The notes below the pieces were generated by a model. That model was not told where the DNA came from. It saw only the letters and a program-made list of their open reading frames with translations, and ran no database searches. 64,000 nucleotides of DNA, taken from contig DASTWL010000013.1 in assembly GCA_035765895.1 (NCBI GenBank), positions 1 to 64,000 on the forward strand. The letters run 5' to 3'. The position numbers and the translations under genes were made by a program. The stretch is from Verrucomicrobiia bacterium. GTDB lineage: Bacteria > Verrucomicrobiota > Verrucomicrobiia > Limisphaerales > DSYF01. This document shows positions 7,485-17,171 of the stretch, in pieces (positions within the stretch are counted from its first letter, which is position 1; the number at the start of each line of letters is the position of its first letter).

Positions 7485-10400
7485 ATGAATCTGACAATCT
7501 TTGGCAAACCCGCATCGCCTCGGATGCGGAAAGGAATCAAATGGACGGCGGGCTTGGGGCTCGCCTACACCCTGCTGGGGTTTTTAATTCTTCCCCCGAT
7601 CATTCGCGCCGTGGCGGTCCGGCAGCTCGGCCAACAACTGCACCGCGAGGTGTCCATCGCCGCCGTGCGGCTGAATCCTTACGCGCTGTCGGTGACCGTG
7701 CGCGGCTTGCGGGTGAAGGATCGTGACGCCGCGACCTTGCTTTCGTGGGACCAGGTTTACGTCAACCTGCAACTGGCCTCGTTTCTCGGACATCCCTGGG
7801 TCTTCCGCGAGGTTTCGGTGAGCAACCCCTACGTCCGGGTCCAGGTGAACAAGGATTACTCGCTGAACTTCTCGGACATTCTGCAGGCGCACGCGGGGAC
7901 GAACGCGGCGGCCAAACCCAGCGAACCGGCGCCGCCACTGGCCGTGGACATCCGTCAACTGCACGTGGAAGGCGCCAGACTGGAGTTCACCGATCTCACG
8001 CCGAAGCAGCCGTTTCATCGCGTGGTGGGACCGGTGAAGATTGCGCTCACCGATTTCCGCACCGACCCCAACAGCCGCAATCCGCACCTGTTCAGCGGCT
8101 CGACCGACTCGGGGGAAACGTTTTCGTGGGGCGGCAATTTTTCGCTCGATCCGATCAAGGCCTCCGGCGAGCTCGCTGTGGACAATGTGTCGCTGAACAA
8201 GTTCGCGCCGCTTTACGAGGATTTTGTGCGATTTGAAATCCGCGACGGCGTGGCCGGATTCCACGTGAACTACAACTTTGAAATGAGCGCGACGGCCACG
8301 AACGCGGCCGTTTCCAACCTGACGGCCACCTTGCGTTCGTTCCGGCTGGGCGAACCGGGGCAGACCAATGACCTGCTGGACCTGCCCGAGTTTTCGGTGT
8401 CCGATGTCGCGGGCGACCTGCTCGCGCGCCGGCTCACGGTGGGGGCGGTGGCCGTGCGCGGGGCGACGTTCAATCTGCGGCGCGCAACCAACGCGAATTT
8501 CAACGTGGTTGAGATGGCGCAGTTGAACACCGCCGAATCCGCCCCGGGCGGGATTCTCCTGCTGCTCCAGTCCGCCACCAACCTGTTCTCCCGTTTGCTG
8601 ACCAGCACCAACCTCGGCACTGCCACGGTCCGCGATGTCGCGGTGCGGGATTGCGCGGTGAATTTCGAGGATGATTCCCTCACGCCGGCGGTGCGAGTGG
8701 GCGTGGACAAGATCGATGTCACGGCGCGCAACCTGTCCAATCGCCCGGACACCAACATGACCACGGACGTTTCGCTGCGCTGGAACACCAATGGTCTCAT
8801 CACAACCAAGCTCAACGCCACGCTTGATCCGCTCGTGGCGGACCTCGATGTGCGGGCGCAGCAGGTTGAACTGGCGCCGCTCAGCCCTTATTTGCAGCCG
8901 TTCGTGAATGTTTACGTGCTGGGCAGCAAGGTGGGGATGGACGGCCGGATCCGCGTGCAGGCCAATCCCGGCGCGATTCCAACCGTGACCTTTGCGGGCA
9001 ACGGCGCGCTCGACGATTTGAATGTTTTGGGCAAAGGCAGCGAGGATTTGCTCAAATGGGGCGCGCTGCACTTTGATGGCGTGAACGCCAGTCTCAATCC
9101 TCCCACCGTCACCGTTTCCAACGTCACCTTGAGCAACGTGGCGGCCCGGTTGGTGATGGAAACCAACCGCACGCTGAATGTCATGGCCATCCTGCCCGCG
9201 GCGGCGACGAACGCGACAGCGGCCGCGACTGAAACTCCGCCGGCTGCTTCACCCGGTGCGGCTGTGGGAGGTGGCGAAATCAAACGCGTCTTCGGCCAGA
9301 TCAAAACGCTGCTGGGCATGGATACCAACACCTTTGCGGCGCTGGACTTGCCCAAGGTGGCCGTGGGCACCGTTCAGGTTGAGAACGGCGAAATCCAGTT
9401 CCTCGACCGGTCGGTTACGCCGCCTGCCCGGGCTTCGTTGCAAAAGATTCACGCCGCGATTCACCAACTCTCCACCGACGAAATGCGGCCCGCGCAGATT
9501 GAAGTGCAGACGCTGGTGGGCGGCACGGGACCGGTGGAGGTCACCGCCCGGCTCAATCCCTTGCACGCGAAGGAGGCCACCGAAGCGAAAATTTCCGCCA
9601 AAAACGTGCAGTTGCTGCCTGTGGATCCTTACGTGGGCAAATATCTCGGCTACCGGCTGAACCGCGGAAAGCTCGACGTGGATCTGCAATACCAAATCAC
9701 CAAGAGCGCCGTGAAGGGCCGCAACCTCGTCGTCCTCGACCAGCTCACGCTGGGCAACAAGGTGGCCAGTCCGGACGCCACCAGCCTGCCGGTCAAGCTC
9801 GCCATCGCGTTGCTCAAGGATCGCTCCGGCAAGATTGAAATCGACGTGCCGGTGGAGGGCAATCTCGACGATCCCAAGTTCCGTCTTGGCCCGGTCATCT
9901 GGCACGTCATTGGCAACGTATTCGTCAAGGCCGTGACGTCGCCGTTCGCGCTCCTCGGCAGCCTCGTCGGCGGCGGGGGCGGCGAGGACATGCAGTTCCA
10001 GGAGTTTGCTCCAGGCTCCGCGCAGCTCGACACCGTGGCGCAACAAAAACTGGCCACGCTGGCGAAGGCCTTGGAAGCCCGGCCCGAACTGCAGCTCGAA
10101 ATTGCCGGCAATGTGAATCCCGAACTGGACGGCTGGGCCTTGCGCCGGGCCAAGCTGGAGGCGCAACTTCGGACGGCCCGCTGGAATTCGCTGCGCGCTT
10201 CGGCCCGCGAAAATTTGAAACCCGAAGCGATCGTCATTGCCCCTGAAGTCCGGCTGGACCTCGTGCAGGCGGCCTACCGTGACCTCGTCAAAACCAATCC
10301 GCAACTGGCCGTGGTAACCGTTCCTGCCGGGGTGCAGGCGGCTGAAGCCAAGCCTGGTGCGGGCGCGGCCGTCCGCCCCTCAACCGACGTCACGAAAGGC

Positions 10401-10709
10401 GCCAGCCAGTTGCTCAAGCGTGATGCTGCGGTGCCCAGCGCGCCGGAGCAGAGCACATCAAAATCACTCCCGAGTGCAGCCGCTGCGGCGGGCGGGGCAC
10501 CGACGCCCGAGCAAATGGAGAACAGTTTGACCGCTGCGTCGCCGGTATCGGATGCGGATTATGCGGCCCTGGCCGCTGCGCGGGCTCAGGCCGTCCAGCA
10601 GCAGTTGGTGCAGATCCTGAAGATTGCCCCGGACCGGATTACGCTGGGACAGACGGAGGCTGGCACCTACGGCACCAACGGCAACCGCGTCGTTCTTCAG
10701 TTGGAATGA
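7485..10709 (+). CDS. DUF748 / AsmA-like envelope protein
   Basis: This 1074-aa protein has one N-terminal membrane anchor (about 17-40) followed by a very long beta-rich periplasmic region. An early block (LGQQLHREVSIAAVRLNPYA, then LSVTVRGLRVKD) and a late one (LNRGKLDVDLQYQI, then GNLDDPKFRLGPVIWHVIGN) match the DUF748/AsmA superfamily, whose members are linked to outer-membrane lipid transport and biogenesis. The stretch FAPGSAQLDTVAQQKLATLA near 840 is an OmpA-like motif, and it is repeated in spirit at the C-terminus (DRITLGQTEAGTYGTNGNRV). The start at 7485 is chosen because a G-rich sequence precedes it and the anchor follows at the right distance; the frame is open upstream to 7392. 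Confidence 0.85.
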   Translation: MNLTIFGKPASPRMRKGIKWTAGLGLAYTLLGFLILPPIIRAVAVRQLGQQLHREVSIAAVRLNPYALSVTVRGLRVKDRDAATLLSWDQVYVNLQLASFLGHPWVFREVSVSNPYVRVQVNKDYSLNFSDILQAHAGTNAAAKPSEPAPPLAVDIRQLHVEGARLEFTDLTPKQPFHRVVGPVKIALTDFRTDPNSRNPHLFSGSTDSGETFSWGGNFSLDPIKASGELAVDNVSLNKFAPLYEDFVRFEIRDGVAGFHVNYNFEMSATATNAAVSNLTATLRSFRLGEPGQTNDLLDLPEFSVSDVAGDLLARRLTVGAVAVRGATFNLRRATNANFNVVEMAQLNTAESAPGGILLLLQSATNLFSRLLTSTNLGTATVRDVAVRDCAVNFEDDSLTPAVRVGVDKIDVTARNLSNRPDTNMTTDVSLRWNTNGLITTKLNATLDPLVADLDVRAQQVELAPLSPYLQPFVNVYVLGSKVGMDGRIRVQANPGAIPTVTFAGNGALDDLNVLGKGSEDLLKWGALHFDGVNASLNPPTVTVSNVTLSNVAARLVMETNRTLNVMAILPAAATNATAAATETPPAASPGAAVGGGEIKRVFGQIKTLLGMDTNTFAALDLPKVAVGTVQVENGEIQFLDRSVTPPARASLQKIHAAIHQLSTDEMRPAQIEVQTLVGGTGPVEVTARLNPLHAKEATEAKISAKNVQLLPVDPYVGKYLGYRLNRGKLDVDLQYQITKSAVKGRNLVVLDQLTLGNKVASPDATSLPVKLAIALLKDRSGKIEIDVPVEGNLDDPKFRLGPVIWHVIGNVFVKAVTSPFALLGSLVGGGGGEDMQFQEFAPGSAQLDTVAQQKLATLAKALEARPELQLEIAGNVNPELDGWALRRAKLEAQLRTARWNSLRASARENLKPEAIVIAPEVRLDLVQAAYRDLVKTNPQLAVVTVPAGVQAAEAKPGAGAAVRPSTDVTKGASQLLKRDAAVPSAPEQSTSKSLPSAAAAAGGAPTPEQMENSLTAASPVSDADYAALAAARAQAVQQQLVQILKIAPDRITLGQTEAGTYGTNGNRVVLQLE

Positions 10710-10715
10710 GCCCGC

Positions 10716-11666
10716 CTACGGTTGGGTGGACGTATCCAGCTTCGGCCGTTCGGCCCGCACCAGCGGGCGCACCTTGGCCAGCGTTTTCGGGCCAATTCCT
10801 GGCACGGTCGCGAGATCATCGACGGATGCATAAGGACGGTGCGCAACAATGCGCTCCGCCAGCTTCCGGCCCACGCCGGGCAACGCGACGAGCTCCTCCA
10901 AGGTTGCCGAGTTGAGCTCAACGCTTGCCGTCGCCGCTGGCGCCGCATCCGTTGCCAGGGCAGGCGTCGTCTTGGTTGGCGCGGCCGGATGGCCGTCTTC
11001 GACGCGCGGGAACTGGCGTTCGTCCCAGACTCCCAGCTGCTTTTCGCGGGCCGTCAGTTCCAGATGCTTGAGCTGGTTGACGAACGTGGTGGAGCGTGGC
11101 CCGCCGGGGAAGTTGGCGTGCAGTCCGTAGATGCGGGCCAGCCCGTGCGCCACCAGTTCCTCCGCGAGATTGGCCCGGCCGACCAGCACCACGGCATAGA
11201 ACCGGGCGAGGCTGCTTCGGCCCATGGCATTTTGCCAGCGCGTGAGCACGGTGAAGTTGGTGCCCGTCAATTGCCCGCGGGTGAAGCGGGCGGCCAGCAC
11301 ACCGGCGCGGGTGACACTCTCCGGCGCGATGCCAAAATAGGCGGCCTGGTCCTGAATGCGCTCCGTCAAAGTCGGATCCTTCTCCGGCGCGTCCACAAAA
11401 TAAAGGCGGAACACGTATTCCCGGCCCGCGTGCAACACGTGGAAGCTGTCGCCATCCGCGAGCGCGTTGGTCACAAACTCACAATGCTCCAGCGTCTCCC
11501 ATTTGCCGCCGGGCTGCGCGGGATCAGGCACCTGCTGCGCCGGGGTCATCCCGCGACCGGCGGCCAAAAACAATCCCAATACGATCCCCCAACTGCCGTC
11601 GGGCCGCGCCGCGCGGCCGGGCCGGCCCTTGGCCTTGGGAACACGAAAGGAGCGAAAACTGAACAT
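10716..11666 (-). CDS. Secreted SNase-like nuclease fused to HhH domain
   Basis: This 316-aa protein has a basic N-terminus and hydrophobic segment (GIVLGLFLAAG) suggesting export. Residues about 60-215 form a staphylococcal-nuclease-like fold (VTNALADGDSFHVLHAGREY, VFRLYFVDAPEKD, LVAHGLARIYG). After an Ala/Thr linker, residues about 250-310 are a ComEA-type double helix-hairpin-helix DNA-binding domain (LNSATLEELVALPGVGRKLA, then VPGIGPKTLAKV). The pairing suggests binding and cutting of extracellular or periplasmic DNA, perhaps during uptake. The catalytic Arg residues expected in active SNase are not obvious to me, so activity is unproven. It converges on the DUF748 gene with 6 bp between stops. 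Confidence 0.8.
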   Translation of the reverse strand: MFSFRSFRVPKAKGRPGRAARPDGSWGIVLGLFLAAGRGMTPAQQVPDPAQPGGKWETLEHCEFVTNALADGDSFHVLHAGREYVFRLYFVDAPEKDPTLTERIQDQAAYFGIAPESVTRAGVLAARFTRGQLTGTNFTVLTRWQNAMGRSSLARFYAVVLVGRANLAEELVAHGLARIYGLHANFPGGPRSTTFVNQLKHLELTAREKQLGVWDERQFPRVEDGHPAAPTKTTPALATDAAPAATASVELNSATLEELVALPGVGRKLAERIVAHRPYASVDDLATVPGIGPKTLAKVRPLVRAERPKLDTSTQP

Positions 11667-11730
11667 GCCGCGACTATTGCAAAAACCACCGGAGTTCCCA
11701 GCGCGAAGTGAATCGGAACTCCGGCGCCCG

Positions 11731-13416
11731 CTAATGGGACTCGCGGTTTTCCGCCGGCCGATGCCAGCGCTGTTTCGTGAGCGCCACGGCGGTGCCCAGG
11801 GCGAACAACGCGAAACTACCGGCTACCGCGAGCAGACCTGCCGGAGCCGTGGCCACCCAGCCTCCCAAAGCGTCCAGCGGACGGCTGACCATGACCAGAC
11901 CTCCCACAACGCCAACCCAGCGCAGCCCCCGCACCCACCCCCAATAACGCGCCGCGGCCCACGCGGCCAAAACGATCAGGCCCATCGCCGCGAGTCCAAG
12001 GCCGGGTCCGCCGTGGTGAACCCAGGCAAACGAATGCAGCAGCCAGAGCGCCGCGCCCAGGCCGCGGGCCACCGGCAGGCCCTTCTCCCGCCAGTCCAGC
12101 CAGCGCAAACTGTGCAGGAGGAAAAACACGCAGCCGGCTTGCACACCCCAATTGACGGCCCGCCCGCCGGGTCCTCCCAGCGCGCCCACGCCCGCGGCCA
12201 CGGCCAATGCCCCGAGGAATCCCAGCTTTGGGTTGCGGGACAGCAGCGCGGGAAGAATCAGGCCGGCCAGTGCGGCGACCGCGACGGCTTTGGCCGGGCT
12301 GAAGCCGGGGACGAGGACGCCACCCCATTGATGCGGAATGGCACCGATAACCATAAGCAGTGAGACGACCGCCAAATTGCGGGCGAGGCGTGGCCGGGCG
12401 CCCAACAACGCAGTCAGGCCATAAACGATCACGTTGAACGCGGCGATGGCGAGCGCCGTGGCGTTGTTGGTGAACCCGGCCACCATCGGAGTAACCAGCG
12501 GTGCAATCAACAGCGCCCGGCGAGTTTTTTCACCGGGCCGGGTGACAACGTCCGTGATCCGCCAATTGAGTGTCCAACTGAGCATGACCAGGGCCGGCGC
12601 AATCATGTTGCGGTGGAGATCGAAGTCATAAACGTAACCCAGGCTGTAGAGGTGCGTGATGGTGGCGGCCAGCCACAACGCAAACAGCATCGGGGGCAGC
12701 CACCGGGATCGGGGCGCAGCGCCGCCGCCGGCGCCTGGCCGGGGCAGCAGGTTGATGCACGCAATCAACGCGGGCAGCAACGCCAGCCAGCTCCACAGGT
12801 TGAAATCGTAGGCGGCGCCCTCCGTGGGTTTGGTCCCGACTTTCGACTCGTGCAGTTGTCGAAAAATCACGGGGAGCGCCGCGTTGACTGCCAGCACGAT
12901 GCCGCCACAACTCAGCAGGCGCGCCGGCAAATTCAGATTCTGAAACCAGGTTTTGAGGGCCGTCGTCCGGGCGATGACCAGCGTCACCGCCGCGCCGCAA
13001 TAACCCCAGACCCAGTGTTGTTCCATCAGGGCCGCCTGGCTGATCAGGATGAACGGCACGAACAGCAGCGCGTTCTCCAGGCAGACCAGCAAGGTTGCGT
13101 CATACCAGACCCGCCGGCGGGCCAGCAGAATGGCTGTGCCGGCCAGCAGGATTTCGTAGAACTGGAGCGAGCCGAAGTTGAATTCAAGCTGCGTCCGGTC
13201 ACCCGCGAACAGCGCCGGGTCCACCGATACGCGATAAATGCCGTAGAGCAACAAGGCCGCGCTGATCAGGTAAAACGGATTCGTGGCCAGCAGGCGCGTG
13301 AACCAGTGCCGCCCATCAAAGGGCGTTCCCGCCGCGGCGGACGTTTCGACGTTCAATGACGGGGGCACGAGGGTGGCGGGGGTGGGCGGCAGGTCGGGAC
13401 CATTCATGTTGTTCAT
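11731..13416 (-). CDS. Multi-spanning membrane protein, unknown
   Basis: This 561-aa protein is dominated by about 14 hydrophobic segments, beginning with FYLISAALLLYGIYRV and including HWVWGYCGAAVTLVIARTT and TALAIAAFNVIVYGLTALLG. The start at 13416 is chosen because a GGAGG ribosome-binding sequence lies about seven bases upstream; the frame is open to 13620 but without such a signal. No motif of a known transporter or polymerase family stands out. The Asn/Met-rich cytoplasmic N-terminus (NNMNGPDLPPTPATLVPP) is disordered. It diverges from hisD across 220 bp. I can only call it an integral membrane protein. Confidence 0.8.
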   Translation of the reverse strand: MNNMNGPDLPPTPATLVPPSLNVETSAAAGTPFDGRHWFTRLLATNPFYLISAALLLYGIYRVSVDPALFAGDRTQLEFNFGSLQFYEILLAGTAILLARRRVWYDATLLVCLENALLFVPFILISQAALMEQHWVWGYCGAAVTLVIARTTALKTWFQNLNLPARLLSCGGIVLAVNAALPVIFRQLHESKVGTKPTEGAAYDFNLWSWLALLPALIACINLLPRPGAGGGAAPRSRWLPPMLFALWLAATITHLYSLGYVYDFDLHRNMIAPALVMLSWTLNWRITDVVTRPGEKTRRALLIAPLVTPMVAGFTNNATALAIAAFNVIVYGLTALLGARPRLARNLAVVSLLMVIGAIPHQWGGVLVPGFSPAKAVAVAALAGLILPALLSRNPKLGFLGALAVAAGVGALGGPGGRAVNWGVQAGCVFFLLHSLRWLDWREKGLPVARGLGAALWLLHSFAWVHHGGPGLGLAAMGLIVLAAWAAARYWGWVRGLRWVGVVGGLVMVSRPLDALGGWVATAPAGLLAVAGSFALFALGTAVALTKQRWHRPAENRESH

Positions 13417-13637
13417 GACAACCTCCGGAGTTGAGTTTTTGCCGGCGTCACGGTTGACGTCGGGATACCCAGTCCCAGCGCATGGCGTATGCCACTCACG
13501 AAAGCCCGCGTTTTGTTGGGGAATTGAGGTGGTTTGCCCACAGCCGCCCGGGCGCGCGGGAAAATTTTCACGCGGCGTGCGTGGGTTTTGGCCAGCCGCA
13601 ACTGGCGTGGCGCGCTTCAACCTGTTAGCCTGCGCGC

Positions 13638-14933
13638 ATGAAAGTGATTCGTCACACCGATGCCGACTACCGCGCGAAACTCGCCGAGGTCACCGCGCCG
13701 TCGAGCTTGTTTGATCCGGTCATCGAGCAGCGGACCCGCGCCCTGGTGGAGGGCGTGCGCGAGCGCGGCGACGCGGCCCTGCTGGAGTTCACCGAGCGCT
13801 TCGATGGGGCGAAGCTGGCGGCGGAGCAACTGGCCGTGACGCAGGCAGAATTCATGGGCGCGGCCTTGAGCGCCGACGCCGCCCTGCGCGACGCCGTGGC
13901 GCTGGCGCATAAAAACATTCTCGCCTACAGCAAACGGTGCCTGCGGAAAAACTGGTCGGCCCGCAACACCCAGGGTGCAAAGGTCGGGGAGAAGTTCGAT
14001 CCCTTCCAGCGCGTGGGCGTTTACATCCCGGGCGGGATGGCGCCATTGGTTTCGACCGCGCTGATGACGGTGACGCTCGCGAAGGCGGCCGGCTGTCCGG
14101 AAATCGTCGTCTGCACGCCATGCGGCAAGGACGGCACGGTGAATCCGGCGTTGCTCTACGCGGCGCGGGTGGCCGGCGCCACGGAAGTGTATCGCGTGGG
14201 CGGCGCCCAGGCCATTGCGGCGCTCGCCCTCGGCACGGCAACCATTCGGCGCACCCAGAAAATTTTCGGCCCCGGCAATGCCTACGTCGTGGCGGCCAAG
14301 CGGCTGCTGGTGGGTTATGTGGCGATCGACCTGCTGCCCGGACCGAGCGAATTGCTGGTCCTGGCCGACGACACGGCGAACGCGCGGTTCGCCGCCGCTG
14401 ATTTGATTGCGCAGGCGGAGCACGGTTCCGGCTACGAGCGCGTCTGGCTGGTCACGCCATCGGCCAAGGTGGTGAAGGCGGTTGAGAAGGAAATCGCGAA
14501 GCAGTTGCCCCAGGCGAAACGCCGCGAACTGATTGCGCCGGTGCTCGCGAACAACAGTTGGGCCATTCAGACCAAAACCCTGGCCGACGCCATCACGCTG
14601 ACAAACCAACTGGCGCCGGAGCATCTCGAAATCATGACACGCCAGGCCGGCAAGGTTTCCGAACGCATCACCACCGCCGGGGCCATTTTCCTGGGGCCGT
14701 GGACGCCGACCGTGTTGGGTGATTACGTCGCCGGGCCGAGCCACACGCTGCCCACGGGCGGCGCGGGCTTGTCGTTCCCGGGTTTGACGGCGGACATGTT
14801 CCAGCGCCGGACGAGCCTCGTGGAATACTCGAAGCCTGCGTTGAAGAAGTCGCTCAAGGCGGTGCAAAAGTTTGCCGAGATGGAGGGCCTGGAAGGGCAC
14901 GGGAAAAGTGCGACGATTCGTGGGGAACACTGA
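13638..14933 (+). CDS. hisD: Histidinol dehydrogenase
   Basis: This zinc enzyme catalyses the last two oxidations of histidine biosynthesis (histidinol to histidine, NAD-dependent). The 431-aa length is normal. Recognisable blocks are VGVYIPGG, the NAD site region GPGNAYVVAAKRLL, the family signature LPGPSELLVLADD, the zinc/catalytic region IAQAEHGSG, LAPEHLEIMT and GPSHTLPTGG. It starts a short plus-strand set hisD-GH43-hisC with 8 bp to the next gene. The rest of the his operon is not in the window. Assignment is firm. Confidence 0.98.
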   Translation: MKVIRHTDADYRAKLAEVTAPSSLFDPVIEQRTRALVEGVRERGDAALLEFTERFDGAKLAAEQLAVTQAEFMGAALSADAALRDAVALAHKNILAYSKRCLRKNWSARNTQGAKVGEKFDPFQRVGVYIPGGMAPLVSTALMTVTLAKAAGCPEIVVCTPCGKDGTVNPALLYAARVAGATEVYRVGGAQAIAALALGTATIRRTQKIFGPGNAYVVAAKRLLVGYVAIDLLPGPSELLVLADDTANARFAAADLIAQAEHGSGYERVWLVTPSAKVVKAVEKEIAKQLPQAKRRELIAPVLANNSWAIQTKTLADAITLTNQLAPEHLEIMTRQAGKVSERITTAGAIFLGPWTPTVLGDYVAGPSHTLPTGGAGLSFPGLTADMFQRRTSLVEYSKPALKKSLKAVQKFAEMEGLEGHGKSATIRGEH

Positions 14934-14941
14934 GGAATAAC

Positions 14942-15943
14942 ATGAAACGAGTCCTGCGTTTTATTCTGCTGGTGGGATTGGGCGGCTTGTGCGCGTGCCG
15001 CAGCCAACGGCCGGATGCGGCCACATCGCGCGAGGAACAATCCGGCAATCCGATTGTTCAAGGCTGGTATGCGGATCCGGAGGGCGCGGTGTTTGGGCAT
15101 CGTTACTGGGTTTATCCCACGTATTCCGCGCCGTATGACGCGCAGGTGTTATTCGACGCGTTCTCGTCGCCGGACCTGGTGCATTGGACGCGGCACGATC
15201 ACATTCTGGGCACCAATGCCGTTGCCTGGGCGAAACGCGCGCTGTGGGCGCCGTCCATTATCGCCAAGGATGGCCGCTATTTCCTCTTCTTCGCGGCCAA
15301 TGATATTCAGAACGATCACCAGTCGGGCGGGATTGGTGTGGCGGTGGCCGACCGGCCGGAAGGCCCGTTCCGTGACTACTTGGGCAAACCGCTGGTGGAC
15401 CGTTTTCACCATGGCGCGCAGCCGATTGACCCGTTTGTGTTTCGCGACACCGACGGCCAGTTTTACCTGATTTACGGCGGCTGGCGGCATTGCAACATCG
15501 TCCGCCTGCAGGCCGATTTTCGCGGGGTGCTGCCCTTTGCCGATGGCGCGGTGTTCAAGGAAATCACACCGGCGGGTTATGTCGAAGGCCCGTTCATGCT
15601 CAAGCGCAACGGCAAGTATTACTTCATGTGGTCTGAAGGCGGGTGGACCGGCCCCGATTATTGCGTGGCGTATGCCGTGGCGGATTCGCCGCTGGGGCCG
15701 TTTCGGCGCGTCGGGAAAATTTTGCAGCAGGATCCCAACGTGGCCACGGGTGCCGGCCATCACTCCGTGATTAAGGTGCCCGGCCGGGAGGAATACTACA
15801 TTGTCTATCATCGCCGTCCGCTGGGCGAAACCGACGGCAACCATCGCGTCGTTTGCATCGACCGGCTCGAGTTTGACGCGGACGGCTTCATCAAACCCGT
15901 CAAAATCACCTTTGCCGGCGTGCCGGCGCGGCCGTTGCGCTGA
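14942..15943 (+). CDS. GH43-type glycoside hydrolase lipoprotein
   Basis: This 333-aa protein has a lipoprotein signal peptide (RFILLVGLGGLCAC, lipobox Cys near residue 19) and a five-bladed-propeller glycosidase domain. The first-blade acid is in GWYADPEGAVF (likely base Asp), the middle Asp in QPIDPFVFRD, and the proposed general acid Glu in YVEGPFMLKR. The blocks LWAPSIIAKDGRYFLFFAAN and HHSVIKVPGREEYYIVYHR are typical of GH43 arabinanases and xylosidases. It probably trims plant or algal arabinose/xylose side chains outside the cytoplasm. Its place between hisD and hisC is metabolically odd. Substrate is not determinable from sequence. Confidence 0.9.
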   Translation: MKRVLRFILLVGLGGLCACRSQRPDAATSREEQSGNPIVQGWYADPEGAVFGHRYWVYPTYSAPYDAQVLFDAFSSPDLVHWTRHDHILGTNAVAWAKRALWAPSIIAKDGRYFLFFAANDIQNDHQSGGIGVAVADRPEGPFRDYLGKPLVDRFHHGAQPIDPFVFRDTDGQFYLIYGGWRHCNIVRLQADFRGVLPFADGAVFKEITPAGYVEGPFMLKRNGKYYFMWSEGGWTGPDYCVAYAVADSPLGPFRRVGKILQQDPNVATGAGHHSVIKVPGREEYYIVYHRRPLGETDGNHRVVCIDRLEFDADGFIKPVKITFAGVPARPLR

Positions 15944-15996
15944 CCCGTTCTTCGCGCGCTCGACTTTTGCGCGGCTTCATTTGAAATTCAGCCTCC

Positions 15997-17115
15997 ATGA
16001 CAACGCGCAACGTTCGTTCCTTGATTCGACCGCTGGTGCACCGCTTGCACGCCTACGTGCCGGGCGAGCAGCCGAAAATCAAGGGCCTCATCAAGCTCAA
16101 CACCAACGAGAATCCTTACCCGCCGTCGCCGAAAGTGCGGGTGGCGGTGCGGGCGGCGGTGGATGAACGGCTGCGGTTGTATCCGAATCCGACCGCACAG
16201 GCGCTGCGCGAGAAGCTGGCGCGCCTGCATCGGTGCGGTCCGGAGAATGTTTTCATCGGCAACGGCTCGGACGAATGCCTGGCCCTGGCGGTGCGGGCTT
16301 TTGTGGAGCCGCAAAGCGCGCAACGCGGAACGCGGAAGCGCTCGCGGAGCGTGGTGCAGTTTTTCACGCCCAGCTATTCGCTGTATCCGGTGCTGGCGGA
16401 CATTCACGGCGCGGCGCGGAACGCAGTGCCGCTGAAGCCGGACTTCGGGCTGCCGAGCGGGGTGGAGTTGAAGCGTGGCAAACAGTGGGATTTCAATGCA
16501 GCGCTCACCTTCATCACCACGCCAAACGCGCCAAGCGGACGCGGCTACGCGACCAAGGAACTTGACGCGTTGTGCCAGGCACAGCGGGGCGTGACCGTGC
16601 TGGACGAGGCTTACGTGGATTTCGCGGAAGAAAATGCCCTGTCGCTGGCGTTGAAACATCCCCACGTGCTCGTGGCGCGGACGTTCTCGAAGGCCTATTC
16701 GCTGTGTTTCCAGCGCGTGGGCTATTTCGTCGGTCATGCGGAGTTGATCGCCGCGCTGGACAAGATTCGCGACAGCTACAACGTGAACGGTCTTGGCCAG
16801 GTTGCTGCGCTCGCCACCCTTGATGATCTGTCTTACTACCGGGCGAACTTCCGGAAGGTCATCGGCACCCGTGAGGTGCTGACGTGTGCCTTGGCGGAGC
16901 TTGGCTTCGTGGTGCTGCCGAGCCAGACGAATTTCATTCTCACGCGTCCGCCCAAGTTTCCCGCGAAGGTGTGGCTTCAGAAATTGCGTGAGGAAAAGAT
17001 TCTGGTGCGCTGGTTCAGCGCGCCGGAAGTGAGCGAATATCTGCGCATCACCATCGGCACAGAAGCGGAGGCTGCCGCGTTGGTGAAGGCGGCGAGGCAG
17101 ATCCTACGCGGCTGA
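15997..17115 (+). CDS. hisC: Histidinol-phosphate aminotransferase
   Basis: This PLP enzyme of fold type I converts imidazole-acetol phosphate to histidinol phosphate. The 372-aa product shows IKLNTNENPYPPSPKV at the N-terminus, the cofactor loop GNGSDECLAL, TTPNAPSG (Asn ligand), LDEAYVDFAE (PLP Asp) and the Schiff-base Lys in ARTFSKAYSL. A short extra stretch (EPQSAQRGTRKRSRS near residue 105) interrupts the normal fold. It is encoded partly by three tandem 7-nt repeats at 16317-16337. A second HisC-like gene lies at 54987-56093; this copy is the likelier histidine enzyme because hisD is close by. Confidence 0.93.
   Translation: MTTRNVRSLIRPLVHRLHAYVPGEQPKIKGLIKLNTNENPYPPSPKVRVAVRAAVDERLRLYPNPTAQALREKLARLHRCGPENVFIGNGSDECLALAVRAFVEPQSAQRGTRKRSRSVVQFFTPSYSLYPVLADIHGAARNAVPLKPDFGLPSGVELKRGKQWDFNAALTFITTPNAPSGRGYATKELDALCQAQRGVTVLDEAYVDFAEENALSLALKHPHVLVARTFSKAYSLCFQRVGYFVGHAELIAALDKIRDSYNVNGLGQVAALATLDDLSYYRANFRKVIGTREVLTCALAELGFVVLPSQTNFILTRPPKFPAKVWLQKLREEKILVRWFSAPEVSEYLRITIGTEAEAAALVKAARQILRG
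16317..16337. repeat. Three tandem CGCGNAA heptads inside hisC
   Basis: Three consecutive 7-mers (CGCGCAA, then CGCGGAA twice) sit inside a small extra segment of hisC. The period equals that of the intergenic heptad tracts elsewhere in the window, but because seven is not a multiple of three each copy is read in a different frame. The remaining reading frame is kept because the whole inserted segment is a multiple of three. Confidence 0.55.
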
Positions 17116-17171
17116 GACGCACGCCAAATTCGGCAAGGTCTCCGCGGAGGCATTGTTGGTGGCCCGTCCGG

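Noticed and set aside
7584-9071. Minus-strand frame of 495 codons within the DUF748 gene
   Set aside because: Arg/His-rich composition typical of an antisense shadow; no start context and no domain.
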